Shown one piece after another: positions 52,627 to 64,000 of a DNA stretch of 64,000 nt. The translations under genes were made by a program, and so were the position numbers. The notes below the pieces were generated by a model that searched no databases, had not been told where the DNA came from, and saw only the letters and a program-made list of their open reading frames with translations. Source of the stretch: Luscinia megarhynchos (Eukaryota; Chordata; Aves; Passeriformes; Turdidae); the NCBI GenBank assembly GCA_034336665.1, contig CM067576.1, positions 14,685,385 to 14,749,384 on the forward strand, read 5' to 3'. Every line of letters begins with the position of its first letter. The first letter of the stretch is position 1.

Positions 52627-55600
52627 CTTATCTTCTCCTAAGTGCATACTCCTCCCAATTGTGTTTGGAAGATGAAGAGAAAGATCAAGAGATGCAGAGC
52701 AGTGTTCTGATTTGGGACACAGCATCTTCAAGCTGCCACACTGAATGGGAAGTTGAATATTTCTCTTGGGACACACAGAGGAAGTGCATGGATCTTAAGT
52801 CATTTCCAGAGCAGCAGATAACTTGAAAATTAATGCATGCATCAGTATTCAGTGCTTGTGACCTTAGTAAACCCTTGAAAAAGGTTTTATTTCTAACAAT
52901 CCTGTTCCATCCTAATTTACACAGGCTCACAGCAGTCTGTATGAGCTTAGGAAATTATGGTCTTCCTCCTACCCTACACTTGAGTGACATAGTGGTTTGA
53001 ATACCAGGATTCAGGCTCTGTTAGACAGTAGGGGAAGTGAATCCCTGATTTGAGGAACCATCTGTGCATATGTCCCAAAGGCTCCATAGAGGAATTAGTC
53101 GTGCCAGGAAGCATAGCCAGGGGAAATGTACACTGTACTTAAGTGATTGAATCAGCACAGTGGGTGTGATCCTTCATTGCTTCCTGGTTGAAGAGTCATT
53201 TATACCTGTGCAAAGTGACTGGGGAATTATACCCATCACTGCTCTCTTTATGCATGTTTAAGTGACTGTGTAAAGTATAAGGTACTGGGGGAAAAAAACC
53301 TCTAATTTGTATTCAGAAGTGATTTGGAATCTAGTCCAAATGCAAGAGTAAAGAATGGATTGATAACACCACAAGAAATTGGTGTCTTAATTATAGTTCA
53401 GGTAGCAACACTTAGAGCTAAGATTATCTCACACTTGGTGCTATGAGATTCTTTCAGTTGTTTAAAACACTGCTGGATTTAAATGATTGAAAGAACTGCA
53501 GCAGAGCTTCAAAAATCATATATTGGCCAGATGGGCGAGTTACTTGCATGTGTTACTTCAGTTCATTCTCAGATGGCTTTTGAGTGAGGAAAATTCAGTT
53601 TTTCATATCTGTTAAGGATATGGAGTTTTGAACAAGGGAAATTCAATTAGGTGAAGGGCCGGCCTTGTTATGGGTTCACATCATTAAGTCATTCATGGCT
53701 AACTTAAAAGCTTTGGAAAACAGTGAATGTGTGCATAGACATGTCCATATGAATAAGATTTTTGACAGTTTATAAGATTTTATTTCTCTCTCTGTTTCTT
53801 ACAAAGCTACACACCACTCTGCACGGCACTGCAGAAACAGATGGACAGTAGAAATGGTTCTCTTATCCTCAAAGTGTGTTTGTTTCTTTATATATTCCAC
53901 TACCTAAAATCTCCAGGATATCTCTGTGTGGCTGGGAGTTTGCATGAGCACATGAGCTCATCACCTCATGCTGATTCCATGGTGTCAGGAGTTTCCTTGT
54001 GGAGCTCTTCTCCCCTAATAATGACAAGCCCTCTCTCAGGGTCTGAACAGGATTTTCTTTGTGTATTTAGTTTCCTTAAATATTTTTGTCAATGTTTATA
54101 TTATAAAAATCAATGTCTGCTTGAGTAATTCTATTTATAATGTAGAGCATTTTGTGCTTAAAATTTTAAAATCTGTGGGAAAAAAAAATTATGTAGGAGA
54201 AGATTGGTAAATTAATCAATAATTGCCAGCAAAAACTACCAAGTATCTTTATTACATTCTTTTAAAATTCAAAAGTTTTTCTCTACTACGTGAATTTGTT
54301 AAACTGCCAAAAAAAAAGTCAGATAGGAGAAAAATAATGCATTATCCAAACTCTCCCAGAATTTCTAGCTGTCATTTTCTCCATAAGGACAGATCAAATG
54401 ACTAAAAACTAGGATTGATGTAGGTTACAGATTACCTGGCATGTAATAGGCACAGTTTTGTTAGTGCAGCCAATAACAACCACATGGTTGTTACCAGCCA
54501 CATCCTACAGACACAGAGATGTACCAGCTGTCCAGATTCCTGATAGCCTTTTATCCCCTGAATTTACACAGAAACCAGACAGAGAAGAGCAAGCACTTTT
54601 TAAAATATTTGTTTAAAAAGACATGTGAAAATATAGGTAGAAATGGAACCGTTTCTCAAAATTACTTCATGTAAACAAGTATATAAATAAATGGCATGCT
54701 TCTAGATGGGAAACCCCATTCAGTTCATCTCTGGATGGAGTATACACAGGGGAAAAAGCAAATAAAAACTCTCGTGCCACAGGAGGGCACTGTCACCTCA
54801 GAATAGCAATAAGGAAAAGCTTGCTAGTCTGCCCGTGGAAAATTGAATCTTAAAAATTTCTAATTATTCTTGCCATTTAGTGTTTATACAAACACTGAAA
54901 TGGCACAGCTGACTTGTGTGGGTCTGTTATTAGAGGAGCACTTTTAAAGACTAAACCAAGTCTTGTGTGATAGAAATATCCCCTAAAGTAGCATCACCTT
55001 TTGTGCTACAAGTAATGAGTATAAACTGCATCAATTGTTAATGAAGAACAACTGTGGTGGCAGAATTTATCTTCTTTTCCTCATAAATAGCTAATAGATA
55101 CATCCTTGTTCTCTCTCTCTTTTACTGTTAGCTTGGCCAGTCTCCTTTTCTGTTAGGCAGAGAGCACAGCTAGTACTTGTGGTTTATTTTAAAAGAAGGA
55201 GTAGGTAAATGGTAGTTTGATGGAATAGATATATTTTCTTGGGTTTAGTCATGGTACATGGAAATACCATTAAAACAGTGGTGTATGATGTCTATGAACA
55301 TCTAAAGGAGCTTCTTAAAAAGTTGCTCTATTAGTACAGACTATAAAAATAATAGTAAATAGGGCCAAAAGGATTATTTTGAATCCTTTTTACATCCTTC
55401 TTCATAAAAGAATCAAGCTTGGTGCCATTTCTAGACAGATATTCTGCAATAATAGAAAAAAACTAATTGGCAAACTTGTGGGGCATTGCTTGTAAAGTAG
55501 TTGATTTCCTCCCCACTCTGTGCCCTCCTGGCACACTGGAGGGCAGTGAGGTTACCCAAAAGGTGCTGCAAGTGGAGAGAAAATGAAAAAAATAAAAAAT

Positions 55601-58600
55601 AAGGACAAAGCCTTTTCTGTGTCACGTCAAATCAGCTGTTGGTACCAGAGCTCTGGTGTATGCTCTGCTCAGCAGGGGCTGGAGGCAGATCCTTGCCCCC
55701 AGAAAAGGCAGGGAAAGGGGAGAATGGGAGACAGGAGCAAACCTCTCTACCAAATCAAGCAAGTATCAGACTGTGGATTGTACAGTGCAGCTCTAATCTA
55801 GAATGAAAAGTCAAGTAAATAGCTTAAAGGTTGGTGGATTTGTCCTGATGATCTACATTTGGCTCATGTGCCCATCTCTTTTCTTGCCTTGACAGTGTCT
55901 ATATTTGTAGTTTTGCTGGTATTTACTGTCTTAGTGAGGGTAATGAGTCAGCCTGCAGATACAGTGAGATGTCTTACATTGTTACAGTGGCAAAAAGAAA
56001 ATATGATATTTGTTCTAAACACACAGTCTTCTATGAGGATTCAGATTTAACCTATTCCAATAATTATCTTGTGTGAAACCTAAAGTGACCTATTTTTTTT
56101 TTTTTTTCATTTTCCAACAGATCAGAAATTTCGTAAGTCTGTCAAATTCAGTACCAATATACTTCTAAAACTGGTCTTTTGTCACATGGAAGAATTATAT
56201 TCCCTCTTACAGTGCAATGTTTTTACATATATGGCAGAAAAATAATTTTGGCTGGGCACATGACTGAATTCATTTTCATAAAGACAGGATAGAAATTTGA
56301 TCACAATACTCATCATAAGCTGATGTGTATGAGATTTATTTGTTCCCACAGCCAGAAATGAAAAGTCCAGGGAAGAGGTAAAACCAGAGGGAACACTGTT
56401 CCTTAGGTATCTGACCACGAGACCTTCTCCTTATCTCATTCTTTTCCAAATGCCCTTTTCATTTGTTCTGTCCCTCACAGCTTTTTCATCTTTCATTGAC
56501 ATTTTTAGACTGCATAAGGGCCAGAGCATTAAAAAAAAATATCAAGTCTCCTACTTTCCAAAAATGCTCAATAATCTCTTTCCCTCTGAGGTTCGTGATA
56601 CTAATTGTGTCATAGAGAAGTAATGATGCAAAATAAAATGGTGTAAATATTTAGCCTTTAGGACAAAAAAAGAAAATACATCATGGCATTGCAGGTATTT
56701 GCTTTTAACAGATTGGCACATGGAAGCAGTGCCATTCCCTACCTGACTCCTGGCATTAGATAAAGAATGGGGTGAGCCATGGTCATGGGACAGCACAGCA
56801 ACACAGTGATTTCTCCAAAATATCTAGTAATAGAAATTCTTATTATCCATTTCTAAGCTGTGATTATAGTTTGATTATGCAATGAAGTAAAACAATATTA
56901 AGATTTTTCCAAAGTTTGCACCATAGTCCATTTATATAAGATTATCTCTGGGGTTCAGATAGCTGCAAGCCTGGTTTTCAATTTACATTCCAAGGGATGA
57001 ATCCTAACTTCATTGCACGGTTGGATGGAGGGCTGGGGAATAAGGTGTATTTCTCTGTGTTAATATGTCTGACAATAAACACCTTGATTCTTGTGGGACC
57101 AGGCAGAAGAGAGCTGCAATTAGTTTATATTTGTGAAATCACAGTCTCAACTGATGAAACTTCTGCAAAATGAGATGAATCATTACACTCATCCAAGCAA
57201 ATGAAATTTCTTTATGTATGACATGACTTTCTGCCCAACAGTTCTGGATTTTGTTTGGTGCTTGGGCACTCATTGCACTTGAAGTGCTGTTTTCTCAGTT
57301 CATTTGACAGAATGTGTGCCATATCTCATTAGTTTCTAATTATAGGAGGAAAGAATGTAATGACACTAGGCAGTAATTAAAATCTATTACTGTTGTCTAC
57401 ACCTTCTCTTTGAAATTGCCGAGACAAAATTTAGCCTGAGAATTTTTGTTGCTGAAAGATGTCAGTATGTGGAAATGTATTGCAGGATTAAATGTAAACT
57501 TAGATGTGTTTGTTTCTAAGGTTTCATCTGTGACTGCCAGAAGTCTGAAAGGAATATGAACACTGCTGACCCCACATTTTGCCTGTTACATAATTTTTTC
57601 CTGGTTTGTGACATAATTACAAACAAGGGTTTTTTTGCTTGCCTGTGAAGGTGCATAAGCTGTTGCGTGAGCAAGCACAAGGAGGGTTTTAGTGTGCAGG
57701 ATTGTATTCAGATGTGACAGCAGCAAGAGTTGCAACTTCTGTGAGCAACCCATTATGGTCCAGTGTGCAAATAACCTTCAGATTACAGTACCTTCTGCTT
57801 TCTTTCCTGTTCCCCCCTTGCCTAGGAAGCATCAGCCAACATCTTATCTCTGAATGCTCAGGAGTCATTCTGGTTCTAAAGAACCTGTTTGACTCACTAT
57901 GATGAAAAGTCCATTCAGTTTAGGGATGAGAAAATTTGAGGATGACAGGAAATCTTAAGTAGGGAGAAAAAGTAGAGAGTCATAATTTCCAGGCAGCAGC
58001 ACCAGCTCTCAGGAATTTTTCTGTGCATGACACATCCTGTGTCCTTGATTGTTTTGGATGTCTGGATATTATCTGAACACCTCAAGAAAAGCTGTCTGCT
58101 TCAAGAAGATTATGGACTTATAGCAGGACTCTGTAGATTTAAAGTAATGACTTGCTTAATTTTGATTATTTAACCTATTACCATAATAATACAGGTTTTG
58201 CTGTAATGCAATCACCAACATAAGCAATTAATATATGTTTTATTCTACTTCATTCATTTCAAGGTGTCGAGATGGTATAAATACTTTCTGACAACATTCA
58301 AACCAGCCTGCTGCAGGGAGAACTGGAAATAACTTCTCTTTCTGTACTTCAAAGCATGAAGTCCAACACATCCCTGGGACTTTAGGTCAAATACATTATC
58401 AGATTTATGAAGAGGCATGGAATGAGGATTGTTAAAGTCATGTGAATTTTATCATGGTGAAATTTTCAGCAGTTTGTGCCTGAGAAAGAAAGCACAAAAT
58501 GGTGAATGTTTTTGTTTTATGGGGAGGCAAAGTACAAGAGTGATACCATACCATGGGTCAACATATTTGGGCTTTCTAGGAGACTCTGCAAAGGATTTGT

Positions 58601-59713
58601 CTGAAAAGAGTCTGGCCAAGTCCAGAGGTAATAAGAGAGATGTAAGATGTAGAAATGGGAATTAAATAAATGTGACACTTTGAGGTCTACGTTAAAAACT
58701 GCTTGTAAAATTTAGTTACAGGCCTATTTGTTGGATGTAATGAGAAAAAAAGAAAGTATTTAATAGTTTTGGTCTAAATAACAAGAGTCTTACAGGTGTG
58801 TTGGAGAACTCCCTTGAAATTAGTACCATTTCATGAGCTTTGTGCAAGGCCTGGGTGCTGAAATAATTGCACATGACTAATGCAGTTCATAAATAGCCCT
58901 TCTCAGATTTGCTTTTATATCTTTATGAATTGTCTTGCACAGCAGAGGTCATTCTTGAATTCCTCTGAATGCCTTCCAGTGGAAGAGAAGAGGAATTTGA
59001 GGATACAGTACATTTAGTCTTTGGTTTTGATGTTTTCAGTTGTTTTCAAGGCCAGTAGTTCATAACTTGAGGCTTCTACTTCCTCTCCAGAGGGAAGAGG
59101 GCATGGCTGCATGGGGAGCTACAGATTTCACAGATTCATTCTGTTGGAACACCCCAGCAGAAGAAATATTTATACAAGGGAGTACCACTCAAACACCAGC
59201 ATCTTGCTGCCAGTGGGTGTACAGGGAGACAGCTGGGAAGACAGTACCCTAAACAAAGAGCCCAAGGGCACTGGGAGGGAGGCATGCATCTGCCTTTATT
59301 TCTCAGCTTCCAGCATTAGAGAGGCTTTCTCTTTTTCCTTAGTGTTCCAATTCCATATAATTTTAGCTTCTGTTAAATATTTTAGGATATTTCATCTGTG
59401 GCTATTTAGTTTAAAACCCCCAGGAAACCAATCCAACTAACCAAGAAAATACTAAATTTCACTTGAGTACCAGACCCTGGGAGGCAAAACATCAAAGAGC
59501 AAAAGTTATATAGATCAGACCCAATGCACTCTGGTCACCTACCAAATGTTGGGGGCTCCAGAAAGCTCAGTAAGAAAAGAAAAGGTCTTTGAGCACAAGA
59601 ACCCAACAAAGATACATGGTAAAATGTAAACTGTCCTGCTGGAAAACACCGTAGCCAAAACCACGTCAAATAATCAGTGTGGATTATTGATCAGGACACT
59701 GAAGCAAGGCAAG

Positions 59714-59739
59714 AGATCTCAGGTCTAGACCTGAGATCT
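59714..59739. repeat. Perfect 26-bp palindrome
   Basis: The 26 bases are identical to their own reverse complement with no spacer, centred on aggtctagacct and bounded by agatct on each side. It lies in GABRG2 intron 6. Confidence 0.92.
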
Positions 59740-62700
59740 AGTCCCACTTCTAGGATGGACCAGCTGTAGGACAGCTGTTTCTCTTAGCCCATGAAAGCCA
59801 TTTGGAACACATGCACACTGTGTTCCAACAACATCTGGGAGATTCTAAACTTGTGGGAAAATTTAACATGAATAGATGAAAATGGGAAAACAAGAAAATG
59901 ATTTAATTACATAACATTTATGAATTTTTATACTTATATAATAATTTCTGTTTGGCTTCTCACATGAAAGAGAACTCAAAAATATTTGATTACTATTACT
60001 TTGTTTCCTTTGATATGAAAAAGTAGCAATGTAGGCATATTCATCCAAAGGAGCAAACTAAGATATACTCACAAATATTCCTATTTAAACCCAGAGCTTG
60101 TAGTCAGTGCTATAAAGTTGGTCTGGAATTTTCTGCTATTTTCCAAAGACATTTTTCTTATAATAGCAAGGAAAATCCAAACTTCATTCAGTTTTATGTT
60201 CATGCCTTGTCATGGTTCTGGGATACCAGAAAAAAGACAGACTGTATGTTTTGAAAAAGTTTTTATAAACCATGGAAATAAGATGATGTCTATCATTCAT
60301 AAAAAACTTCAGCAGATGGAATTATTTTAAGTAACAAAAATTCCCATACACTGGGCCTTGCAAAAAAATAAGAGTAATAAAGGTGAGAAGTGCATGAGAG
60401 TTTTATTACATCATTGATGTGTAGGACTGGATTTCTGCACCTTTCACTAAAAAATGTTTTACCTTCAAAATAGAATGAAACACTCAGTGATATGGCTTCT
60501 CAAATCTGAGTAAGTGCATAAACCAGGTAGTGATTACACCGTTGAGGGAGACAGTCCACAGTTTTCTGGGATTTTTTTTTAATAAGTGGCAGATACAGCT
60601 GGCAGCAAAACCAAAATGCATTTTTGACTTCTTTTACTTGCCTCTGTTGAATCTTGACTTAAAATGAAATTACATAGCAAAGAATTCAGTTGCTTAAAAA
60701 TTCATGGGATGAAAAGCTTGCAGAAATCCCCGCAATGAATTATCCCAATTAGTTTTCCATGGCTACTTGTTAGTAAGTTCTTCAGAAACCAGTGGTTTAC
60801 CCAGATACACAGGTAGGAAGGGAGTATGTTCATACATCTGAGTCCTAATGCTAATTTCTTGTGTAGAAACTCCAGTGCTTATCTTGGTGTTCTTCATTAG
60901 CAAGTGGGCTTGGAAATTGGGTGCATCAGGAGGAGCTGCTGTTTGAACGAGTCTTAAACATTTCTGTGTATGTATATTTCATGTAAGGGGAAAGAAAGGA
61001 GAATACATTTTTTGTGAAGTTTCAGTATGCATAGTTTTGTTGAGGTGGTGTTGTATTGTTGTTGTGCTTGTTAGTTTTTGATTATGATTTTCATTACCAT
61101 GGCAATCTCAGTACCTGTGTGTTGCAACTTATGATCCCTTTGAACACCAGGAGAGATATTACCTGACACCTTTCTGAACACACAGCCCAGTGGAGCTCCT
61201 GTCACCATCCCCAGCATCACCGCACACTTACAGACCAGGCTCACTCTTCTCCACTTATATACAATGATCTGGGACTGTTTAGGAATGGAATGATTACTTT
61301 TCCTCAGACACAGACTCTGGTAGAATGACCCTTAGAAACATTTGCCTGACAAAAGTACTAATTTCTTGGATTATCAAGTACAAGGAAGCTTCCCACCTAT
61401 GCCTGCAGCCTATGGTGCTACTCCAGTTTTGAGTTCCTGCCCAGGTGCTTTATGCTGACAGTGGTGACAGGTCTGAGTAGATGATCTTAGTGTCTTTTTA
61501 AAGACAGATGAAAGTGCACATGTTTTCCTCTAATTATTAATATATGGCTGCCTAAAGTTGATGTTGAGATAGCTGTAATAGTTTTTAGCTTTAACAGACT
61601 TCTACAGTACTCAAAAGAACAAAACTATTGGCTTCAATTTGCATAGTCTGTTCAAGGCATGTGAAGAAATACCTTCTTTCTCAGCTGTTGCCTACCTCCT
61701 TTGTGAGCAGAACGTGCTGTCTCTCACAAGGTCATCCACTCTCACATGCGCTGTGCTTTTGTCCTGCTGGACATGTAAAAGACTCTCCAGGAGCAGGCTG
61801 CCCCCATTAATGGGCATGGTTCAAGAGGGCTGCCTGCCTCGTAGGATTTGGAGCTGTAGTTACATCTTTTCATGAACCGAACTTAATAAAAGGAATATAA
61901 ATTTTATGAAGTAATGTATATTTCAGAAATAAGTGACATGTTATGTTACATATATTACTATATTCCATACAGCCATTCACACATGACTTCTGCTCTTAAA
62001 ATACCACAAATCCTACATACAAGAGCTCAGATTGAAAGGAAAATATTTTTACTAGGATCATCTGGATCTGTGTTTAGGTTGACTTGTTTGAGAGTTACTC
62101 ATTTATAGTCAACATTTTGTAAGCATCTAAAATCAGTTAAAACTGTCCTTTAAAACCATAACATATAAAGAGATCACCACATTCCCTGGAAGAGTTCACA
62201 TCTGTGACTATTAAAAATATATCATTCTTATGGTTAGTCTTTAGAACTACTTAGAACAATTTTTGATAAAAATAAAATAAATGTATTTTTCAATTTAAGA
62301 CATTCTTCTAGAAGGGACTATTGTGGACTAGTATTTGAGAGGTAACCATAATTTTTTTCCTGCTATCAGTTTGCCTGAGGACAAGGCGGATTCCAAATTG
62401 TTTCTGGTTTATTAAGTATTTTGTCTTACAGAAGCCAGGTGCAAACCTTCAGCAATGTGGAAATTAATCTTGTTCACAACCACAGGTAGCAGCAGAAACA
62501 TTCACTGACAAGAGTAGTGTTGCAAAATTGTCTAAGGTGAGGAAATGAAATGGAAAAAAAGCTAGTTCAAATAGAACAGTTACTGAAATGGAAAAAACCC
62601 TACTCAAACAGTTACTTATACACTCAGAAAGGAGATGGCAAATGTGTATGGGTGTGTTTTTAACCTCTTGAGCTTTTTAGGAGGATATTATTGACATCAG

Positions 62701-64000
62701 GTAGAAAGTAAAAGTGTTGAAGGAAAGAAAAAGCCTTTAAAACCACCATCTCTTTAGCTACTAGAGGGGGGAAATAAAGGATTTCTGAAATCGGAGAAGA
62801 AATAGACACTGAGGTAAAAGGAACTAGGTTATTATAAAAATAGTAAATAAGTGTAGAGTTTAAGAAACATAGGTGTTCAAGAAACTAAAAAAAAGACAGA
62901 AAGAAACTACAAAAATGGCAAACAATGAGATGATCTAAAGCTATACTTAATATCAAGAGTAAGGGCACAGGCCTGCATGCAACAGGCCTGAAGGGAGGAG
63001 CAGAGATAAAGAGGATGCTTGGTTTGAAGATCATGTCTCAAGAGACAGTTATGATTCCTGAATAATTTATACCCAGTATTGCCATTTGAAGTCAAACAGA
63101 TCAAGCTTAGGACATGAAAAAAAAAATCTTTAAAGACTACAGATAACCATCTTGAAGCTTCAGTTGTCAGCTTCACAGGTAGAGGTAGAGCTTCTAGGCA
63201 TGTGTAATCACCCTAGTCCAAATCCTACAAGGTATTTAAATGGCTCACTCTTTTCAAGAGGAGATCTTTGAAGAACTATTTATTTCTCAAATGGACATAA
63301 CCAGGATAAAAATTCACAGCTACTACAAAACAGGCTCCCATGGGAATCCCTAGTCCGTGTCTCAGTGTGTATTGCCATCACACTGTATGTTTTCAGGCCT
63401 GAAAGTGCAAATCCTTAATACCTTCTTAAAAGTGAGGTTACAACAATGTGAATCCTAAGGGTAATATCTTTTTAGGATTTTTTGTTTTAGCATTTGAAGA
63501 TGTTATGCCCTGGAAAGCTTTTAAAAATGAACTGGCAATTCTGGACCCAAAGCACTGTGTGTCATACAGAGAAGGATGCATTTGGACTCCCACAGGTGGG
63601 GGAGCTGTGAATTGAGCTGCACCATGTAGGCTGGGGTACACCCTCCATGTCATAATGTAATGTGATTTTATTGGAAGCCAGTTCTCTGTGGGATCTCCTA
63701 TATTATTATTCTTTTCTTTTAGACATTTGGGTGCTGTGTTTGTAAAAGAGAGGTAAGGCTGCAGACAGTGATGGGCATCAGAAAAGGCTGATATGCTCAA
63801 AAGAGTCTTTCAAAGTATTTTGCATTTATCTTTCCACAGAGGTTACCAGACATCAGGGTGGGGTGACAGGTTGAATGCAGAAATGATGCAGTGGTCATTC
63901 ACTCTCTGGGACAATCATGATGTCATCTCAGATGCCAAAAAGAGAGAAGGATACTCAAAGCCCAAGAGGCAAAACAATAAAATTGTAGACATTAACTTCT

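Noticed and set aside
54474..54493. Inverted repeat taacaacca/tggttgtta with a 2-bp centre
   Set aside because: Nine-base arms are expected by chance at about this frequency in 64 kb.

Overview
The window looks like a bird genome. The 3' end of a GABA-A receptor gamma-2 subunit gene (GABRG2) lies on the minus strand, and the dispersed repeats are of avian type: a CR1 LINE 3' tail, an ERVL-type solo LTR and a young class II-like endogenous retrovirus (ERV). Coding density is very low, the DNA is AT-rich, and there are no bacterial features. Species cannot be fixed from this sequence; a passerine is possible but unproven.

Layout. 1-114: host flank. 115-7649: a complete proviral structure on the plus strand, flanked by a perfect 6-bp target duplication (agctga). 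Its two 640-bp LTRs differ at only 8 positions by my hand alignment. The interior is badly damaged. No gag is recognisable, about 3 kb after the primer-binding site is unexplained, the integrase C-terminal segment occurs twice, reverse transcriptase blocks look out of order, and env is broken by stops and frameshifts. Near-identical LTRs around a wrecked interior suggest that an already defective element was copied in trans.

7656-41890: a gene-poor stretch beyond the GABRG2 3' end. It holds a (TG)n microsatellite, small tandem duplications, one CR1 tail (about 16573-16703, minus) and one internally shortened ERVL-type solo LTR (22004-22247, plus). I see no supportable gene.

41890-64000: the 3' part of GABRG2, read right to left. 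It contains part of a long intron 6 (over 15 kb), exon 7 (48728-48880; pre-M1 and M1), exon 8 (47095-47300; M2 and M3), the 24-nt alternative gamma-2-long exon 9 (45360-45383; LLRMFSFK), the last coding exon (43626-43901; cytoplasmic loop and M4) and a 3' UTR of about 1.7 kb ending at a polyadenylation signal at 41905-41910. Splice phases agree at every junction, and joining exon 8 directly to exon 10 or through exon 9 both stay in frame, giving the short and long isoforms. Exons 1-6 lie beyond the right edge.

Most of the apparent open frames in the window are short chance frames in AT-rich noncoding DNA and were not annotated.
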